Assembly (NCBI RefSeq): GCF_900112975.1
Contig: NZ_FONQ01000007.1
Location: 96,147 to 160,146 of the forward strand
Direction of reading: 5' to 3'
Source: Flavobacterium xueshanense
GTDB lineage: Bacteria > Bacteroidota > Bacteroidia > Flavobacteriales > Flavobacteriaceae
Length of the DNA stretch: 64,000 bases
In this document: in pieces, positions 34,746-45,593 of the stretch
Layout: every line of letters begins with the position of its first letter
Numbering within the stretch: the stretch's first letter is position 1
Made by a program: the position numbers and the translations under genes
The notes under the pieces: model-generated
Database searches by the model: none
Told to the model about the DNA's origin: nothing
The model's input: the letters and a program-made list of their open reading frames with translations, nothing else

Positions 34746-34828
34746 AAGAATAATTTTATATCTTAATTTTAAACTTAGGAGTAAAATAAAAATATATAAC
34801 AAAATATAGCTAAACTGTTATATTTTTT

Positions 34829-34836
34829 TATCTTTG
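34829..34836 (+). promoter_or_regulatory. Promoter -7 element of the E1 dehydrogenase gene
   Basis: TATCTTTG matches TAnnTTTG exactly, 23 bases before the ATG at 34860. Confidence 0.6.
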
Positions 34837-34859
34837 AACCATACCATAAAACTGAAAAA

Positions 34860-36836
34860 ATGACTTTTGACAGAAAAAATCTCACTGACAATCAATTATT
34901 AGATTTATACAAACGGTTACTAAAACCAAGACTTATAGAAGAAAAAATGTTGATTCTTATTCGTCAGGGAAAAGTATCAAAATGGTTCTCTGGAATTGGC
35001 CAAGAGGCTATTTCTGTTGGTGTCACGGCAGTTTTAGATTCGGATGAGTACATTTTACCAATGCATAGAAATCTTGGTGTTTTCACCGGAAGAGATATCC
35101 CTTTGTACCGCCTTTTTTCGCAATGGCAAGGGAAAGCCAATGGTTTTACCAAAGGTCGTGATCGAAGTTTTCACTTTGGAACACAACAATACAAGATTAT
35201 AGGGATGATTTCACATTTAGGCCCGCAATTAGGCGTTGCTGATGGAATCGCATTGGCCAATAAACTAAAGAAAAACGGAAAAGTTACGGCAGTTTTTACA
35301 GGTGAAGGAGCAACAAGCGAAGGAGATTTTCATGAAGCGTTGAACATTGCTTCGGTTTGGGAATTACCAGTTTTATTTGTGATAGAGAATAACGGTTACG
35401 GACTTTCGACTCCAACGAATGAACAATACCGCTGCGAAAACCTGGCCGATAAAGGCAAAGGTTACGGAATGGAAAGTCATATTGTGGATGGAAATAATAT
35501 TCTGGAAGTATATAATTTGTTATCCGAATTAAAGGCTTCGATGAAAGTAAATCCACGTCCCGTTTTACTGGAATTTAAAACCTTCAGAATGCGCGGGCAT
35601 GAAGAGGCGAGTGGCACCAAATATGTTCCGCAGGAGTTAATGGATGTGTGGGCGATAAAAGATCCAGTAGAAAATTATAGAAAATATTTGGCAGAAAACG
35701 GAGTTCTTACAGCTGATTTTGATGCAGCTTTGCATGGTGAAATAAAAAAGGAAATTGATGAAAGTCTGGCTATTGCCAATGCGGAGCCAGAGATTGAAGC
35801 TTCTTTAAGCGAAGAGCTAAATGATGTTTACAAACCGTATGTTTTTGAGCAAGTTAATCCTTCAGAAGAAAAAGAAAATATTCGTTTTATCAATGCGATT
35901 TCTAGCAGTTTGAGACAATCGATGGAACGCCATGAAAACTCAGTAATCATGGGTCAGGATATTGCTGAATATGGCGGTGCTTTCAAAATTACAGATGGTT
36001 TTGTAGCGCAGTTTGGAAAAGAGCGTGTGATCAATACACCAATTTGTGAAAGCGCAGTGGTATCGGCAGGAATGGGATTGTCTATTAATGGATACAAAGC
36101 CATTGTCGAAATGCAGTTTGCCGATTTTGTTTCGACAGGATTCAATCCAATTGTGAATTTATTAGCCAAATCACATTACCGATGGTTAGAAAAAGCAGAT
36201 GTTGTGGTTCGGATGCCTTGTGGCGGCGGAACACAAGCGGGACCTTTTCATTCGCAAACCAATGAAGCTTGGTTTACCAAAACTCCGGGTTTAAAAGTTG
36301 TTTATCCGGCATTTCCTTATGATGCAAAAGGACTTTTAAATACTTCTATTAACGATCCAAATCCGGTATTATTCTTTGAGCACAAACAATTGTACAGAAG
36401 CGTTTACCAAGATGTACCAAAAGAGTATTATACCATTCCATTAGGAAAAGCCGCTTTATTGAAAGAAGGGAATGATGTTACAATTATTTCGTTTGGTGCA
36501 GCGGTGCATTGGGCTTTGGATACTTTATTAAAAAATCCTGAAATTTCAGCTGATTTGTTGGATTTAAGAACCCTACAACCTTTGGATACCGAAGCTATTT
36601 TTGCATCGGTAAAGAAAACGGGAAGAGTGATTATTTATCAGGAAGATTCTATGTTTGGTGGAATAGCCAGTGATATTTCGGCAATGCTAATGGAAAACTG
36701 TTTCAAATACTTAGATGCTCCTGTAAAACGAGTGTCAAGTTTAGACACGCCAATTCCATTTACAAAAGCATTGGAAGATCAATATTTACCAAAAAGCAGA
36801 TTCGAAAGTGATCTGAAAAAACTATTGGCGTATTAA
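34860..36836 (+). CDS. 2-oxoacid dehydrogenase E1, fused alpha and beta subunits
   Basis: 658 residues joining the two halves that are often separate genes. The alpha part (1-about 330) has the thiamine-diphosphate motif FTGEGATSEGDFHEA with a downstream NNGYG asparagine. The beta part (about 340-658) begins SVIMGQDIAEYGGAFKITDG and contains FADFVSTGFNPIVN and the PCGGGTQAGPFHSQ loop. It decarboxylates a 2-oxoacid and passes the acyl group to an E2 lipoyl protein; branched-chain oxoacids are the likely substrates for this fused type. E2 and E3 genes are not in the window. A start promoter is seen at 34829. Confidence 0.9.
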   Translation: MTFDRKNLTDNQLLDLYKRLLKPRLIEEKMLILIRQGKVSKWFSGIGQEAISVGVTAVLDSDEYILPMHRNLGVFTGRDIPLYRLFSQWQGKANGFTKGRDRSFHFGTQQYKIIGMISHLGPQLGVADGIALANKLKKNGKVTAVFTGEGATSEGDFHEALNIASVWELPVLFVIENNGYGLSTPTNEQYRCENLADKGKGYGMESHIVDGNNILEVYNLLSELKASMKVNPRPVLLEFKTFRMRGHEEASGTKYVPQELMDVWAIKDPVENYRKYLAENGVLTADFDAALHGEIKKEIDESLAIANAEPEIEASLSEELNDVYKPYVFEQVNPSEEKENIRFINAISSSLRQSMERHENSVIMGQDIAEYGGAFKITDGFVAQFGKERVINTPICESAVVSAGMGLSINGYKAIVEMQFADFVSTGFNPIVNLLAKSHYRWLEKADVVVRMPCGGGTQAGPFHSQTNEAWFTKTPGLKVVYPAFPYDAKGLLNTSINDPNPVLFFEHKQLYRSVYQDVPKEYYTIPLGKAALLKEGNDVTIISFGAAVHWALDTLLKNPEISADLLDLRTLQPLDTEAIFASVKKTGRVIIYQEDSMFGGIASDISAMLMENCFKYLDAPVKRVSSLDTPIPFTKALEDQYLPKSRFESDLKKLLAY

Positions 36837-36875
36837 TATTGAAACTATAAGTAGGTTATTTTTAGTGTTTTAATT

Positions 36876-36992
36876 CTAAAAATAACCTAATATCCAATAG
36901 ATAATTATAAAAATTAGAATTGTACCAAAACAGCCACCGCCCAGTTTTTTGGCACCGTAACCTGCGAGAATTGTTTTAAAAAATCCGTTCAT
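36876..36992 (-). CDS. Small single-pass membrane protein, 38 residues
   Basis: The ATG at 36992 opens a 38-codon frame ending TAG at 36876-36878. It begins MNGFFKTILAGYGAKKLGGG, then has one cysteine and a strongly hydrophobic stretch (TILIFIIIYWILGYF) that would cross the inner membrane. The sharp change from charged, glycine-rich to hydrophobic and a clean reading frame favour a real short gene, and I believe similar short proteins are common in Flavobacterium. It is below usual size cut-offs. Function unknown. Confidence 0.65.
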   Translation of the reverse strand: MNGFFKTILAGYGAKKLGGGCFGTILIFIIIYWILGYF

Positions 36993-37342
36993 ATATTTAT
37001 GATTTAAGTATTCCTAAATTTAAAATTTATTTTTGGAACTGCAAATTTTATTTTAATTAAAAAAAAACTAGATGTAATTTATGAACAGATCTTTATGACA
37101 AGTAGTACTGGTCGAAAAATTGACAATCAGTGCATTACGTTTCATCATTAAATATTATTATAAACCAATTAATAGTGGTTTTTATGAAAACAAATATTTA
37201 ACAGATGCTGAATTTAAAGATAAATAATTAGCAATGGGAAGCAGTAATTTGTAATATGCACCGCATTTAATATTATAATTACAGCAATAAAACACAGGAA
37301 AAAATATTTAAATTGTTGCAAATATTATTAATCTTTAAAGTC
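36993..37342. other. A/T-rich spacer without a recognised gene
   Basis: No open frame of note or known RNA is seen. A weak hairpin, AAACCA with TGGTTT near 37163-37181 followed by four Ts, might act as a terminator. Confidence 0.35.
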
Positions 37343-38887
37343 TCATCGATTAATCAACTTGGCTTTTTCTTTAATAATATCGCTAATTTTTCGATTTTCA
37401 ATTTTGCTTTCTAGCCAAGAGATGATATCTAAGTATAAGAAGGCTCTTTTTTCGTAAGTGTTTTTTTCTAATTCGATAAATCGCGCTCTCATTTTAACAA
37501 ATTCCTTTTTGATGTCTGTTGGATAAATGGAATTTAAATTTTTCAAAAACTTAATGATTTCTTTTTGCACTTCATGCAAATCATTCATTTTGATTAGGAA
37601 TTTATAGGTGTTTTTCAACTGATTTTCCAGATAATAATCTTTTCCTAATTCATAATGAGCAATCAAACAGAGTATTCTGGCAAAGCACATTAAATCTTCC
37701 CGCATCGAAAGATTTTTGTTGTTTATGATTTTCTCTAAATAGAAAATACATTCAGCATATTTTTCGTTCCCAAAATAAATAGACGCAAATTTATAATAGA
37801 ACAACATTTCGTGATGTTCATCAAGGTGGTCCGTATGAATTTTTAATTTATTTAATACTTCGGGAATTAAGTATTCGCTTTCTGCAAAGGTTCCTTCCAG
37901 AATATGGTAATTTAATTTATTGTTATAGACATATAAGAATGATAATGACGCTATATTGTCATTCACCGGAAAATGTGAATCTTTTATGGTATTTTCCAGC
38001 AGTGATAAATACTTTTTGAATTTTGATTTGTATTTCAACATGTATAAAGATTCTAATAAATAATGATTTCCTTTTAGGAAAAATACAGGATTTAAATGAA
38101 TCATGCTGGGATTGTCATAAAAAAGGGTTACCCATTTAAATGAATATTTATAACAAGATAGAAAATCCTGAACCAAAAAACTTCTCCAAAGATTGGCATT
38201 ATAAAACCAATATTTTTCTCTAAAACCAAATTTTTTATCATCAAATTTGGAAATGTGTTTTCTAAAATAGTCGTCTAGGTATTTGTATTCCTCGTCACTT
38301 TTTACATAACCGGTTTTAAGCATTATACCATATAATTGCAGGGATAAATTTGATAATTTACTGGAAATGGTATTGCGATAATTTAATTCTTTGGCCTGAA
38401 TAACTAATTCATCAGCACGTCCTTGAATACTTCGTGTTATGTATTGTGATTCAATAAGTTTTTCGAATTCTACAATTTCATACGCCATGAGTTTTTCGTC
38501 ATTCTCTAAAGCTAAAATCTTTGTTTTATCCAAGATTTTTAAACTCTGCTTGTACAACCCTTTATTGTACAATATGGCAGCAAAATCAATTTGTTCTCTA
38601 AGCTGATATCTAATGTTTTGACTCGGAATATTCAATCGAATACTGACCAAAATTTGTTTGTACAAATAGGATTTAAGATTTGATAATTGTACTTTTTTAA
38701 TGATGCCACTTTTCAAAATGAGTTTCTCATCGTAGACTTCTGATTTGTCTAAAATATTGAATAGTTCGATGAACTTTGTATTGGAACTAGTTTCCAATCG
38801 GGTTGCAAAGATCTTGAATTGTCTTTTTTCAGATTTTGAAAGGGATTTAATTAATACAAACAAGAAATCTTTTTGATGGTTAGCCAT
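37343..38887 (-). CDS. Large helical protein of unknown function, conserved in Bacteroidota
   Basis: 514 residues, almost all alpha-helix by residue pattern and rich in Lys, Leu, Ile, Tyr and Asn. The opening (DFLFVLIKSLSKSEKRQFKI) and repeated paired helices such as KGLYKQSLKILDKTKILALE suggest tetratricopeptide-like repeats, but the consensus is weak. There is no signal peptide, membrane segment or catalytic motif. I know of similar long uncharacterised proteins in flavobacteria; no function is assigned. It lies divergent from leuA with a 148-base gap, which is its only informative neighbour. Confidence 0.65.
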   Translation of the reverse strand: MANHQKDFLFVLIKSLSKSEKRQFKIFATRLETSSNTKFIELFNILDKSEVYDEKLILKSGIIKKVQLSNLKSYLYKQILVSIRLNIPSQNIRYQLREQIDFAAILYNKGLYKQSLKILDKTKILALENDEKLMAYEIVEFEKLIESQYITRSIQGRADELVIQAKELNYRNTISSKLSNLSLQLYGIMLKTGYVKSDEEYKYLDDYFRKHISKFDDKKFGFREKYWFYNANLWRSFLVQDFLSCYKYSFKWVTLFYDNPSMIHLNPVFFLKGNHYLLESLYMLKYKSKFKKYLSLLENTIKDSHFPVNDNIASLSFLYVYNNKLNYHILEGTFAESEYLIPEVLNKLKIHTDHLDEHHEMLFYYKFASIYFGNEKYAECIFYLEKIINNKNLSMREDLMCFARILCLIAHYELGKDYYLENQLKNTYKFLIKMNDLHEVQKEIIKFLKNLNSIYPTDIKKEFVKMRARFIELEKNTYEKRAFLYLDIISWLESKIENRKISDIIKEKAKLINR

Positions 38888-38998
38888 TGTAGAATGTAGT
38901 CTCTTAATGTTATGTTTTTCAGTTTGTTACAAAGTTTTTAATTGCTTTATAAGCAGTATATTTCATTAAATTGAGTTTTAGAATAAAGAAATGAAAGA

Positions 38999-39006
38999 TA
39001 TTTTTG
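38999..39006 (+). promoter_or_regulatory. Promoter -7 element of the leu-ilv operon
   Basis: TATTTTTG matches TAnnTTTG, 29 bases before the leuA ATG, with a TTG (38971-38973) upstream as a loose -33 element. Confidence 0.55.
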
Positions 39007-39035
39007 TTGTCAAGTTGTGAAATTACATTAAATAA

Positions 39036-40217
<1,182 letters not shown>

Positions 40218-40254
40218 AATATTTTGATTTCCATAAAATCTAAATCCTACTATT

Positions 40255-41370
40255 ATGAACTTAAAAATAGCAGTACTTTCAGGAGACGGAATAGGTCCGG
40301 AAGTAATCTTACAAGCTAAAAAAGCATTGTATGCAGTTGGTGTGGTGTTTGACCACGAGTTTGTTTTTGAAGATGCTCTTATTGGTGCTGTTGCCATTGA
40401 GAAAACAGGAACTCCATTGCCGGAGCAAACATTAAACTTGTGTTTGAATACGGATGCTATATTATTTGGAGCAGTTGATGATTCCAATTATGATTTGGTT
40501 TCAAATTCAAAATTATGTCCTATCCAAGGATTGTTAAAATTGAGACAAGCATTAGGATTATATGCAAATATAAGACCTATAAAACCATACAATGACTTAT
40601 TGGATTTATCTCCTTTAAAAAGAAAAATAATCGAAGGTGCTGATTTTATAATTTTCAGGGAAATATCTGGAGGATCTTATTTCAGTGAAAAAAAGAGTAA
40701 CGAACAAGGAACTTTAGCATCGGATTTATGTGAATATTCAGAAGAAGAAATAATCAGAATCAGTCATTTGGCTTTTAGAACGGCTCAAAAAAGACAAAAA
40801 AAATTGACTTTGGTTGACAAAGCCAGTATTCTTGAAACGTCAAGATTATGGAGAAAAGTGGTTACAGAAATTGCTGAAGGATATCCTGATGTAACTTTAG
40901 AATTTCTTTTAGTTGATAATGCTGCCATGCAAATTATTATTAACCCAAAACAATTTGATGTCATTTTAACTGAAAATTTATTTGGGGATATTTTGTCTGA
41001 TGAAGCTAGTGTAATTACTGGTTCCGTAGGATTAATCCCATCGGCATCATTAGGAAACTCAACTGCGCTTTTTGAGCCTATTCATGGTTCTTATTCTGAT
41101 GCAAAAAGTAAAAACATTGCTAATCCTATTGCATCAATAGTATGTGCTGCGATGCTTTTGGAACATTTTGGCCTTTATGTAGAATCTCAGAAAGTATACG
41201 AAGCAGTACATAAAGCAATCGAATTAAACGTCGTCACAGCAGATTTGAATCCGTATTCGAAATTTGGAACAAATGAAGTTGGAGATTTTATTTCGAATTA
41301 TATTCTAAGCAAAGACGACCTATATTTTAAAAGTGACAATGTTTATATAGGACAATCGACTATTGTTTAA
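40255..41370 (+). CDS. leuB: 3-isopropylmalate dehydrogenase
   Basis: 371-residue NAD-dependent beta-decarboxylating dehydrogenase that turns 3-isopropylmalate into 2-oxoisocaproate. Motifs: GDGIGPEVILQAKKAL at the start, LLKLRQALGLYANIRPIKPY near 88, the ISGGSYFSEKKSNEQG region, DVILTENLFGDILSDEASVI near 235 with the metal aspartates, and EPIHGSYSDAKSKNIANPIA near 275. It starts 37 bases after leuA. The isomerase genes leuC and leuD are not between them. Confidence 0.95.
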   Translation: MNLKIAVLSGDGIGPEVILQAKKALYAVGVVFDHEFVFEDALIGAVAIEKTGTPLPEQTLNLCLNTDAILFGAVDDSNYDLVSNSKLCPIQGLLKLRQALGLYANIRPIKPYNDLLDLSPLKRKIIEGADFIIFREISGGSYFSEKKSNEQGTLASDLCEYSEEEIIRISHLAFRTAQKRQKKLTLVDKASILETSRLWRKVVTEIAEGYPDVTLEFLLVDNAAMQIIINPKQFDVILTENLFGDILSDEASVITGSVGLIPSASLGNSTALFEPIHGSYSDAKSKNIANPIASIVCAAMLLEHFGLYVESQKVYEAVHKAIELNVVTADLNPYSKFGTNEVGDFISNYILSKDDLYFKSDNVYIGQSTIV

Positions 41371-41432
41371 AAGCAAATAATTGGTGGTTCCTATAATTTT
41401 AAGAAAAAAAAATTACTACAAACTAACACGCA

Positions 41433-43106
41433 ATGGAATTAAATAAATACAGCAAGACTATTACTCAAGATGAAACACAACCAGCTTCTCAGGCAATGTT
41501 GTACGGAATTGGATTAACTGAACAAGATCTTAAAAAAGCACAGATAGGAATAGTGAGCATGGGTTATGATGGAAACCCTTGTAATATGCACTTAAACGAT
41601 TTGGCTAAAGATATTAAAACAGGCGTCTGGGCAGCAGATTTAGTTGGTTTAATTTTTAATACTATTGGTGTCAGTGATGGAATTTCAAATGGTAATGATG
41701 GAATGCGTTTTTCTTTAGTTTCTCGCGATGTTATTGCCGATTCTATCGAAACTGTTATGGGAGCGCAATGGTATGATGGAATGATTGCTGTTCCAGGTTG
41801 TGATAAAAATATGCCAGGAGCTGTAATGGCTATGGGTAGAGTAAATCGCCCTTCTATCATGGTTTATGGAGGATCTATTCATCCAGGAAAATGGAAAGGT
41901 GAAGATTTGAATATTGTTTCTGCTTTTGAAGCATTAGGAAAAAAATTCAACAATACCATTACACCTGAAGATTTTAAAGGCGTGATACAAAATGCTTGTC
42001 CTGGAGCAGGTGCTTGCGGCGGTATGTACACTGCTAACACCATGTCATCTGCGATTGAAGCTTTAGGAATGAGTTTACCTTACAGTTCTTCTAATCCTGC
42101 TTTGAGTCCAGAAAAGAAACAAGAATGTGCTGATGCTGGTGACGCCATCAAAATATTATTGGAAAAAGATATTAAGCCCAGAGATATTATGACTCGTAAA
42201 GCATTTGAAAATGCGATTACAATTGTGGCTGTTTTAGGAGGTTCTACTAATGCGGTTATGCACTTAATTGCAATGGCACATTCAGTAGGTGTTGATCTTA
42301 CATTAAAAGATTTCCAAGATATTAGTGATAAAACACCATTACTCGCTGACTTAAAACCAAGCGGTAAATACTTAATGGAAGATTTACATAATGTTGGTGG
42401 CGTCCCAGCAGTAATGAAATATTTGTTGAAAGAAGGTTTTTTACATGGAGATTGTTTAACGGTAACTGGAAAAACAATTGCTGAAAACTTAGCTTCAGTT
42501 CCTGATTTAAATGATGGACAAGAAGTAATTCATGAAATCCAAAAAGCATTAAAACCCACAGGAAATATTCAGATTTTATTCGGAAACATAGCTTCAGAAG
42601 GCTGTGTGGCTAAAATTAGTGGAAAAGAAGGTGAGTTTTTTGAAGGTACAGCGGTAGTTTTTGAAAACGAACACGATGTAATTAAAGGAATTAAAGAAGG
42701 CGAAGTAAAACCAGGAAATGTGGTGGTTATTCGGTACTGTGGTCCAAAAGGCGGTCCGGGAATGCCTGAAATGCTTAAACCAACATCTGCAATTATGGGA
42801 GCTGGCTTAGGAAGTACTGTTGCTTTAATTACTGACGGACGTTTTTCTGGAGGTTCTCACGGTTTCGTAGTAGGGCATGTTACACCAGAAGCCTATGAAG
42901 GTGGAGGAATTGCATTAATAGAAAATGGTGATTTGATTACTATTGATGCGGTGAAAAACACTATCAATCTAAAAATATCTGACGAAGAATTCGCAAAACG
43001 TAAAGCCAACTGGAAAAAACCGGAATCACCCATTAAACAAGGAGTGTTACTTAAATATATGCGTTCGGTCACAAGTGCCTCTGAAGGATGTGTAACCGAT
43101 AAATAA
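41433..43106 (+). CDS. ilvD: Dihydroxy-acid dehydratase
   Basis: 557 residues, normal for IlvD. It dehydrates 2,3-dihydroxy-isovalerate and -methylvalerate to the oxoacids for valine, leucine and isoleucine. Cluster cysteines are seen in [15 protein letters not shown] near residue 50, [11 protein letters not shown] near 120, and [20 protein letters not shown] near 190. The substrate-binding [16 protein letters not shown] is near 475. It lies 62 bases after leuB, continuing the operon. Confidence 0.96.
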   Translation: MELNKYSKTITQDETQPASQAMLYGIGLTEQDLKKAQIGIVSMGYDGNPCNMHLNDLAKDIKTGVWAADLVGLIFNTIGVSDGISNGNDGMRFSLVSRDVIADSIETVMGAQWYDGMIAVPGCDKNMPGAVMAMGRVNRPSIMVYGGSIHPGKWKGEDLNIVSAFEALGKKFNNTITPEDFKGVIQNACPGAGACGGMYTANTMSSAIEALGMSLPYSSSNPALSPEKKQECADAGDAIKILLEKDIKPRDIMTRKAFENAITIVAVLGGSTNAVMHLIAMAHSVGVDLTLKDFQDISDKTPLLADLKPSGKYLMEDLHNVGGVPAVMKYLLKEGFLHGDCLTVTGKTIAENLASVPDLNDGQEVIHEIQKALKPTGNIQILFGNIASEGCVAKISGKEGEFFEGTAVVFENEHDVIKGIKEGEVKPGNVVVIRYCGPKGGPGMPEMLKPTSAIMGAGLGSTVALITDGRFSGGSHGFVVGHVTPEAYEGGGIALIENGDLITIDAVKNTINLKISDEEFAKRKANWKKPESPIKQGVLLKYMRSVTSASEGCVTDK

Positions 43107-43110
43107 AAAA

Positions 43111-43204
43111 CAATAGCAATTTCAATTTTCAATTTCAATATCAAAAAAAACATTTTAACTGTTCTTACCACTGAATTTTGAAATTGCCATTGAAATTGCT
43201 ATTG
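43111..43204. repeat. Intraoperonic palindrome between ilvD and ilvB
   Basis: CAATAGCAATTTCAAT (43111-43126) and ATTGAAATTGCTATTG (43189-43204) are perfect 16-base inverted repeats around a long loop containing further CAATTTCAA units. No T tract follows, so it is not a plain terminator; it could protect or process the transcript. Confidence 0.7.
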
Positions 43205-43247
43205 CTAGTGAATTTTAAAAAAGGCAGTTGCTAAAAAAAAATAAAAA

Positions 43248-44942
43248 ATGGAAAATAATAAAATATCCGGCGCCGAAGCCGTTATAAGATGCTTATTAGA
43301 AGAAGGAGTAGATTTGGTTTATGGCTATCCAGGAGGTGCTATAATGCCAGTTTATGACGAGTTATATAAATTTAAAGACCAGTTACACCACGTTTTAGTC
43401 CGTCACGAACAAGGCGCAACTCATGCAGCACAAGGTTTTGCGAGAGCAACAGGAAAAGTGGGTGTCGCAATTGCTACTTCAGGTCCTGGCGCAACAAATT
43501 TAGTTACCGGAATTGCAGATGCTCAAATTGATTCGACTCCAATGGTTTGTATTACAGGTCAGGTTGGAAAACATTTATTGGGTTCAGATGCTTTTCAGGA
43601 AACCGATATTATTGGAATTTCAACTCCGGTAACCAAATGGAATTACCAAATTACGGAAGCTTCAGAAATTCCTGAAATCATGGCTAAAGCATTTTATATT
43701 GCTAAATCGGGTCGTCCGGGTCCAGTATTAATTGATATTACAAAAAATGCTCAGTTTGACGAAATCGAATTCAGTTATAAAAAATGCACCAGTATTAGAA
43801 GTTACAATCCAAAACCGACTTTAAACCTGGAAAAAATAAAAGAAGCAGCGCAACTTATTAATACGGCTAAAAAACCATTTATCATTTTTGGACAGGGAGT
43901 AATTCTTAGTGAAGCTGAAGCGGAGTTAAAAGCTTTGGTTGAAAAATCAGGAATTCCGGCGGCATGGACCATTTTAGGACTTTCGGCATTGCCTACAAAT
44001 CATCCACTGAATGTAGGAATGGTTGGAATGCATGGAAATTACGGCCCTAATGTTTTGACTAATGAATGTGATGTTTTAATTGCGCTCGGAATGCGTTTTG
44101 ACGACCGTGTTACGGGAAATTTAGCCACGTATGCAAAGCAAGCCAAAGTAATTCACTTTGAAATTGACCCATCAGAAATAGATAAAAATGTGAAAACTAC
44201 AGTAGCTGTTTTGGCTGATTTAAAAGAGTCTTTAACGGCTTTGATTCCTTTTATCGAAAGTAAGACGCATGAATCTTGGCACAATGAATTCAAAGCTAAA
44301 TATGAGATTGAATTAGAAGCGGTAATTAATGACGAGTTAAAACCCAAGAAAGAAGGCATTTCTATGGGAGAAACGATTGAAATGATTAACAAACATTCTA
44401 AAGGAGACGCCATTATGGTTTCTGATGTAGGACAACATCAAATGTTTGCTTGTCGTTACGCTAAATTCAATTCGACCAAAAGTAATGTAACATCTGGTGG
44501 TTTAGGAACTATGGGATTTGCATTGCCTGCTGCAATTGGTGCCAAAATGGGAATGCCAGATCGTGAAGTTGTAGCTATTATTGGTGATGGTGGTTTTCAA
44601 ATGACGATTCAGGAATTGGCAACTATTTTCCAAACTAAAGTTCCTGTGAAAATTGTAGTGCTAAACAATGAATTTTTAGGAATGGTACGTCAGTGGCAAC
44701 AATTGTTTTTTGACAAAAGATATGCTTCTACTGAAATGATCAATCCAAACTTCATCGCTATCGCTGAGGGCTATTATATAAAAGCTAAAAAAGTAACCAA
44801 AAGAGAAGATTTAGACGCAGCTGTTGCCGAAATGATAGCTTCAAAAGAATCGTATTTTCTTGAAGTTATGGTAGAAAAAGAAAATAACGTATTCCCAATG
44901 ATTCCAACAGGAGCTTCGGTTTCAGACATTCGTTTGTGCTAA
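43248..44942 (+). CDS. ilvB: Acetolactate synthase, large catalytic subunit
   Basis: 564 residues of the thiamine-diphosphate enzyme family, making acetolactate from two pyruvates or acetohydroxybutyrate from pyruvate and 2-oxobutyrate. The catalytic glutamate is in VLVRHEQGATHAAQGFARAT near residue 48. A central FAD-type domain follows, and the cofactor motif GDGGFQMTIQELATI with NNEFLGMVRQWQQ is at 445-480. It pairs with the small subunit gene 61 bases on. Confidence 0.96.
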   Translation: MENNKISGAEAVIRCLLEEGVDLVYGYPGGAIMPVYDELYKFKDQLHHVLVRHEQGATHAAQGFARATGKVGVAIATSGPGATNLVTGIADAQIDSTPMVCITGQVGKHLLGSDAFQETDIIGISTPVTKWNYQITEASEIPEIMAKAFYIAKSGRPGPVLIDITKNAQFDEIEFSYKKCTSIRSYNPKPTLNLEKIKEAAQLINTAKKPFIIFGQGVILSEAEAELKALVEKSGIPAAWTILGLSALPTNHPLNVGMVGMHGNYGPNVLTNECDVLIALGMRFDDRVTGNLATYAKQAKVIHFEIDPSEIDKNVKTTVAVLADLKESLTALIPFIESKTHESWHNEFKAKYEIELEAVINDELKPKKEGISMGETIEMINKHSKGDAIMVSDVGQHQMFACRYAKFNSTKSNVTSGGLGTMGFALPAAIGAKMGMPDREVVAIIGDGGFQMTIQELATIFQTKVPVKIVVLNNEFLGMVRQWQQLFFDKRYASTEMINPNFIAIAEGYYIKAKKVTKREDLDAAVAEMIASKESYFLEVMVEKENNVFPMIPTGASVSDIRLC

Positions 44943-44955
44943 AATAGTTATTATG

Positions 44956-44985
44956 GTTAACCGTTTAATCGATCAAACGGTTAAC
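44956..44985. repeat. Short perfect inverted repeat between ilvB and ilvN
   Basis: GTTAACCGTTT (44956-44966) and AAACGGTTAAC (44975-44985) form an 11-bp stem with an eight-base loop (AATCGATC). No U tract follows, so a role in transcript processing or partial attenuation is more likely than full termination. Confidence 0.6.
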
Positions 44986-45003
44986 TAATTAAACAATAAA
45001 AAA

Positions 45004-45537
45004 ATGGAAAACAAAACATTCACCATTTCTGTTTATTCAGAAAACAACGTTGGCTTATTAAACAGAATATCTGGAATATTCTTGAAACGCCACATCAATA
45101 TTTTGAGTTTAAATGTATCCGAATCTGAAATTGAAAATGTATCAAGATTTATCATTGTAGTTAATACAACCGAAAAATGGGTGCACAATATAGTTGGACA
45201 AATCGAAAAACAAATCGAAGTCATTAAAGCATTTTATCATATTGACGAAGAAACTATTTTCTTGGAAAATGCATTATTTAAAATTGAATCGAGCTTGCTT
45301 TTTGATGAGAAACAAATTCAGAATATAATTAAAGAAAGCCATTCTCAAATAGTTACGGTTGCAAGAGACTTTTTTGTGATTTCAAAATCGGGACAACGTG
45401 CTGAAATAGAATCGTTGTACGAAAAATTGAAACCTTTTGGAATCATGCAATTTGTTCGTTCTGGAAGAATATCGGTTTCCAAAGCAAAAATGGAGATTTC
45501 AACATTATTAGAAGAACTTAAACAAGAACCTGTTTAA
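45004..45537 (+). CDS. ilvN: Acetolactate synthase, small regulatory subunit
   Basis: 177 residues with an N-terminal ACT domain (TISVYSENNVGLLNRISGIF, residues 7-26) that binds valine for feedback inhibition, and a C-terminal ALS_ss domain. It stabilises and regulates the IlvB subunit. Location directly between ilvB and ilvC is the standard order. Confidence 0.93.
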   Translation: MENKTFTISVYSENNVGLLNRISGIFLKRHINILSLNVSESEIENVSRFIIVVNTTEKWVHNIVGQIEKQIEVIKAFYHIDEETIFLENALFKIESSLLFDEKQIQNIIKESHSQIVTVARDFFVISKSGQRAEIESLYEKLKPFGIMQFVRSGRISVSKAKMEISTLLEELKQEPV

Positions 45538-45593
45538 TTTTCAATTATTAAATCTATTAATTATTAAATTTTACAATCATTAAAAAATAAAAA

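Noticed and set aside
34689..34802. N-terminal extension of the 2OG oxygenase frame
   Set aside because: A good TACATTTG promoter lies within it, so the transcript begins after it; the conserved fold starts at 34688.
38888..39035. A leucine or valine leader peptide for attenuation before leuA
   Set aside because: No short frame rich in Leu, Val or Ile codons with a following terminator/antiterminator pair was seen.
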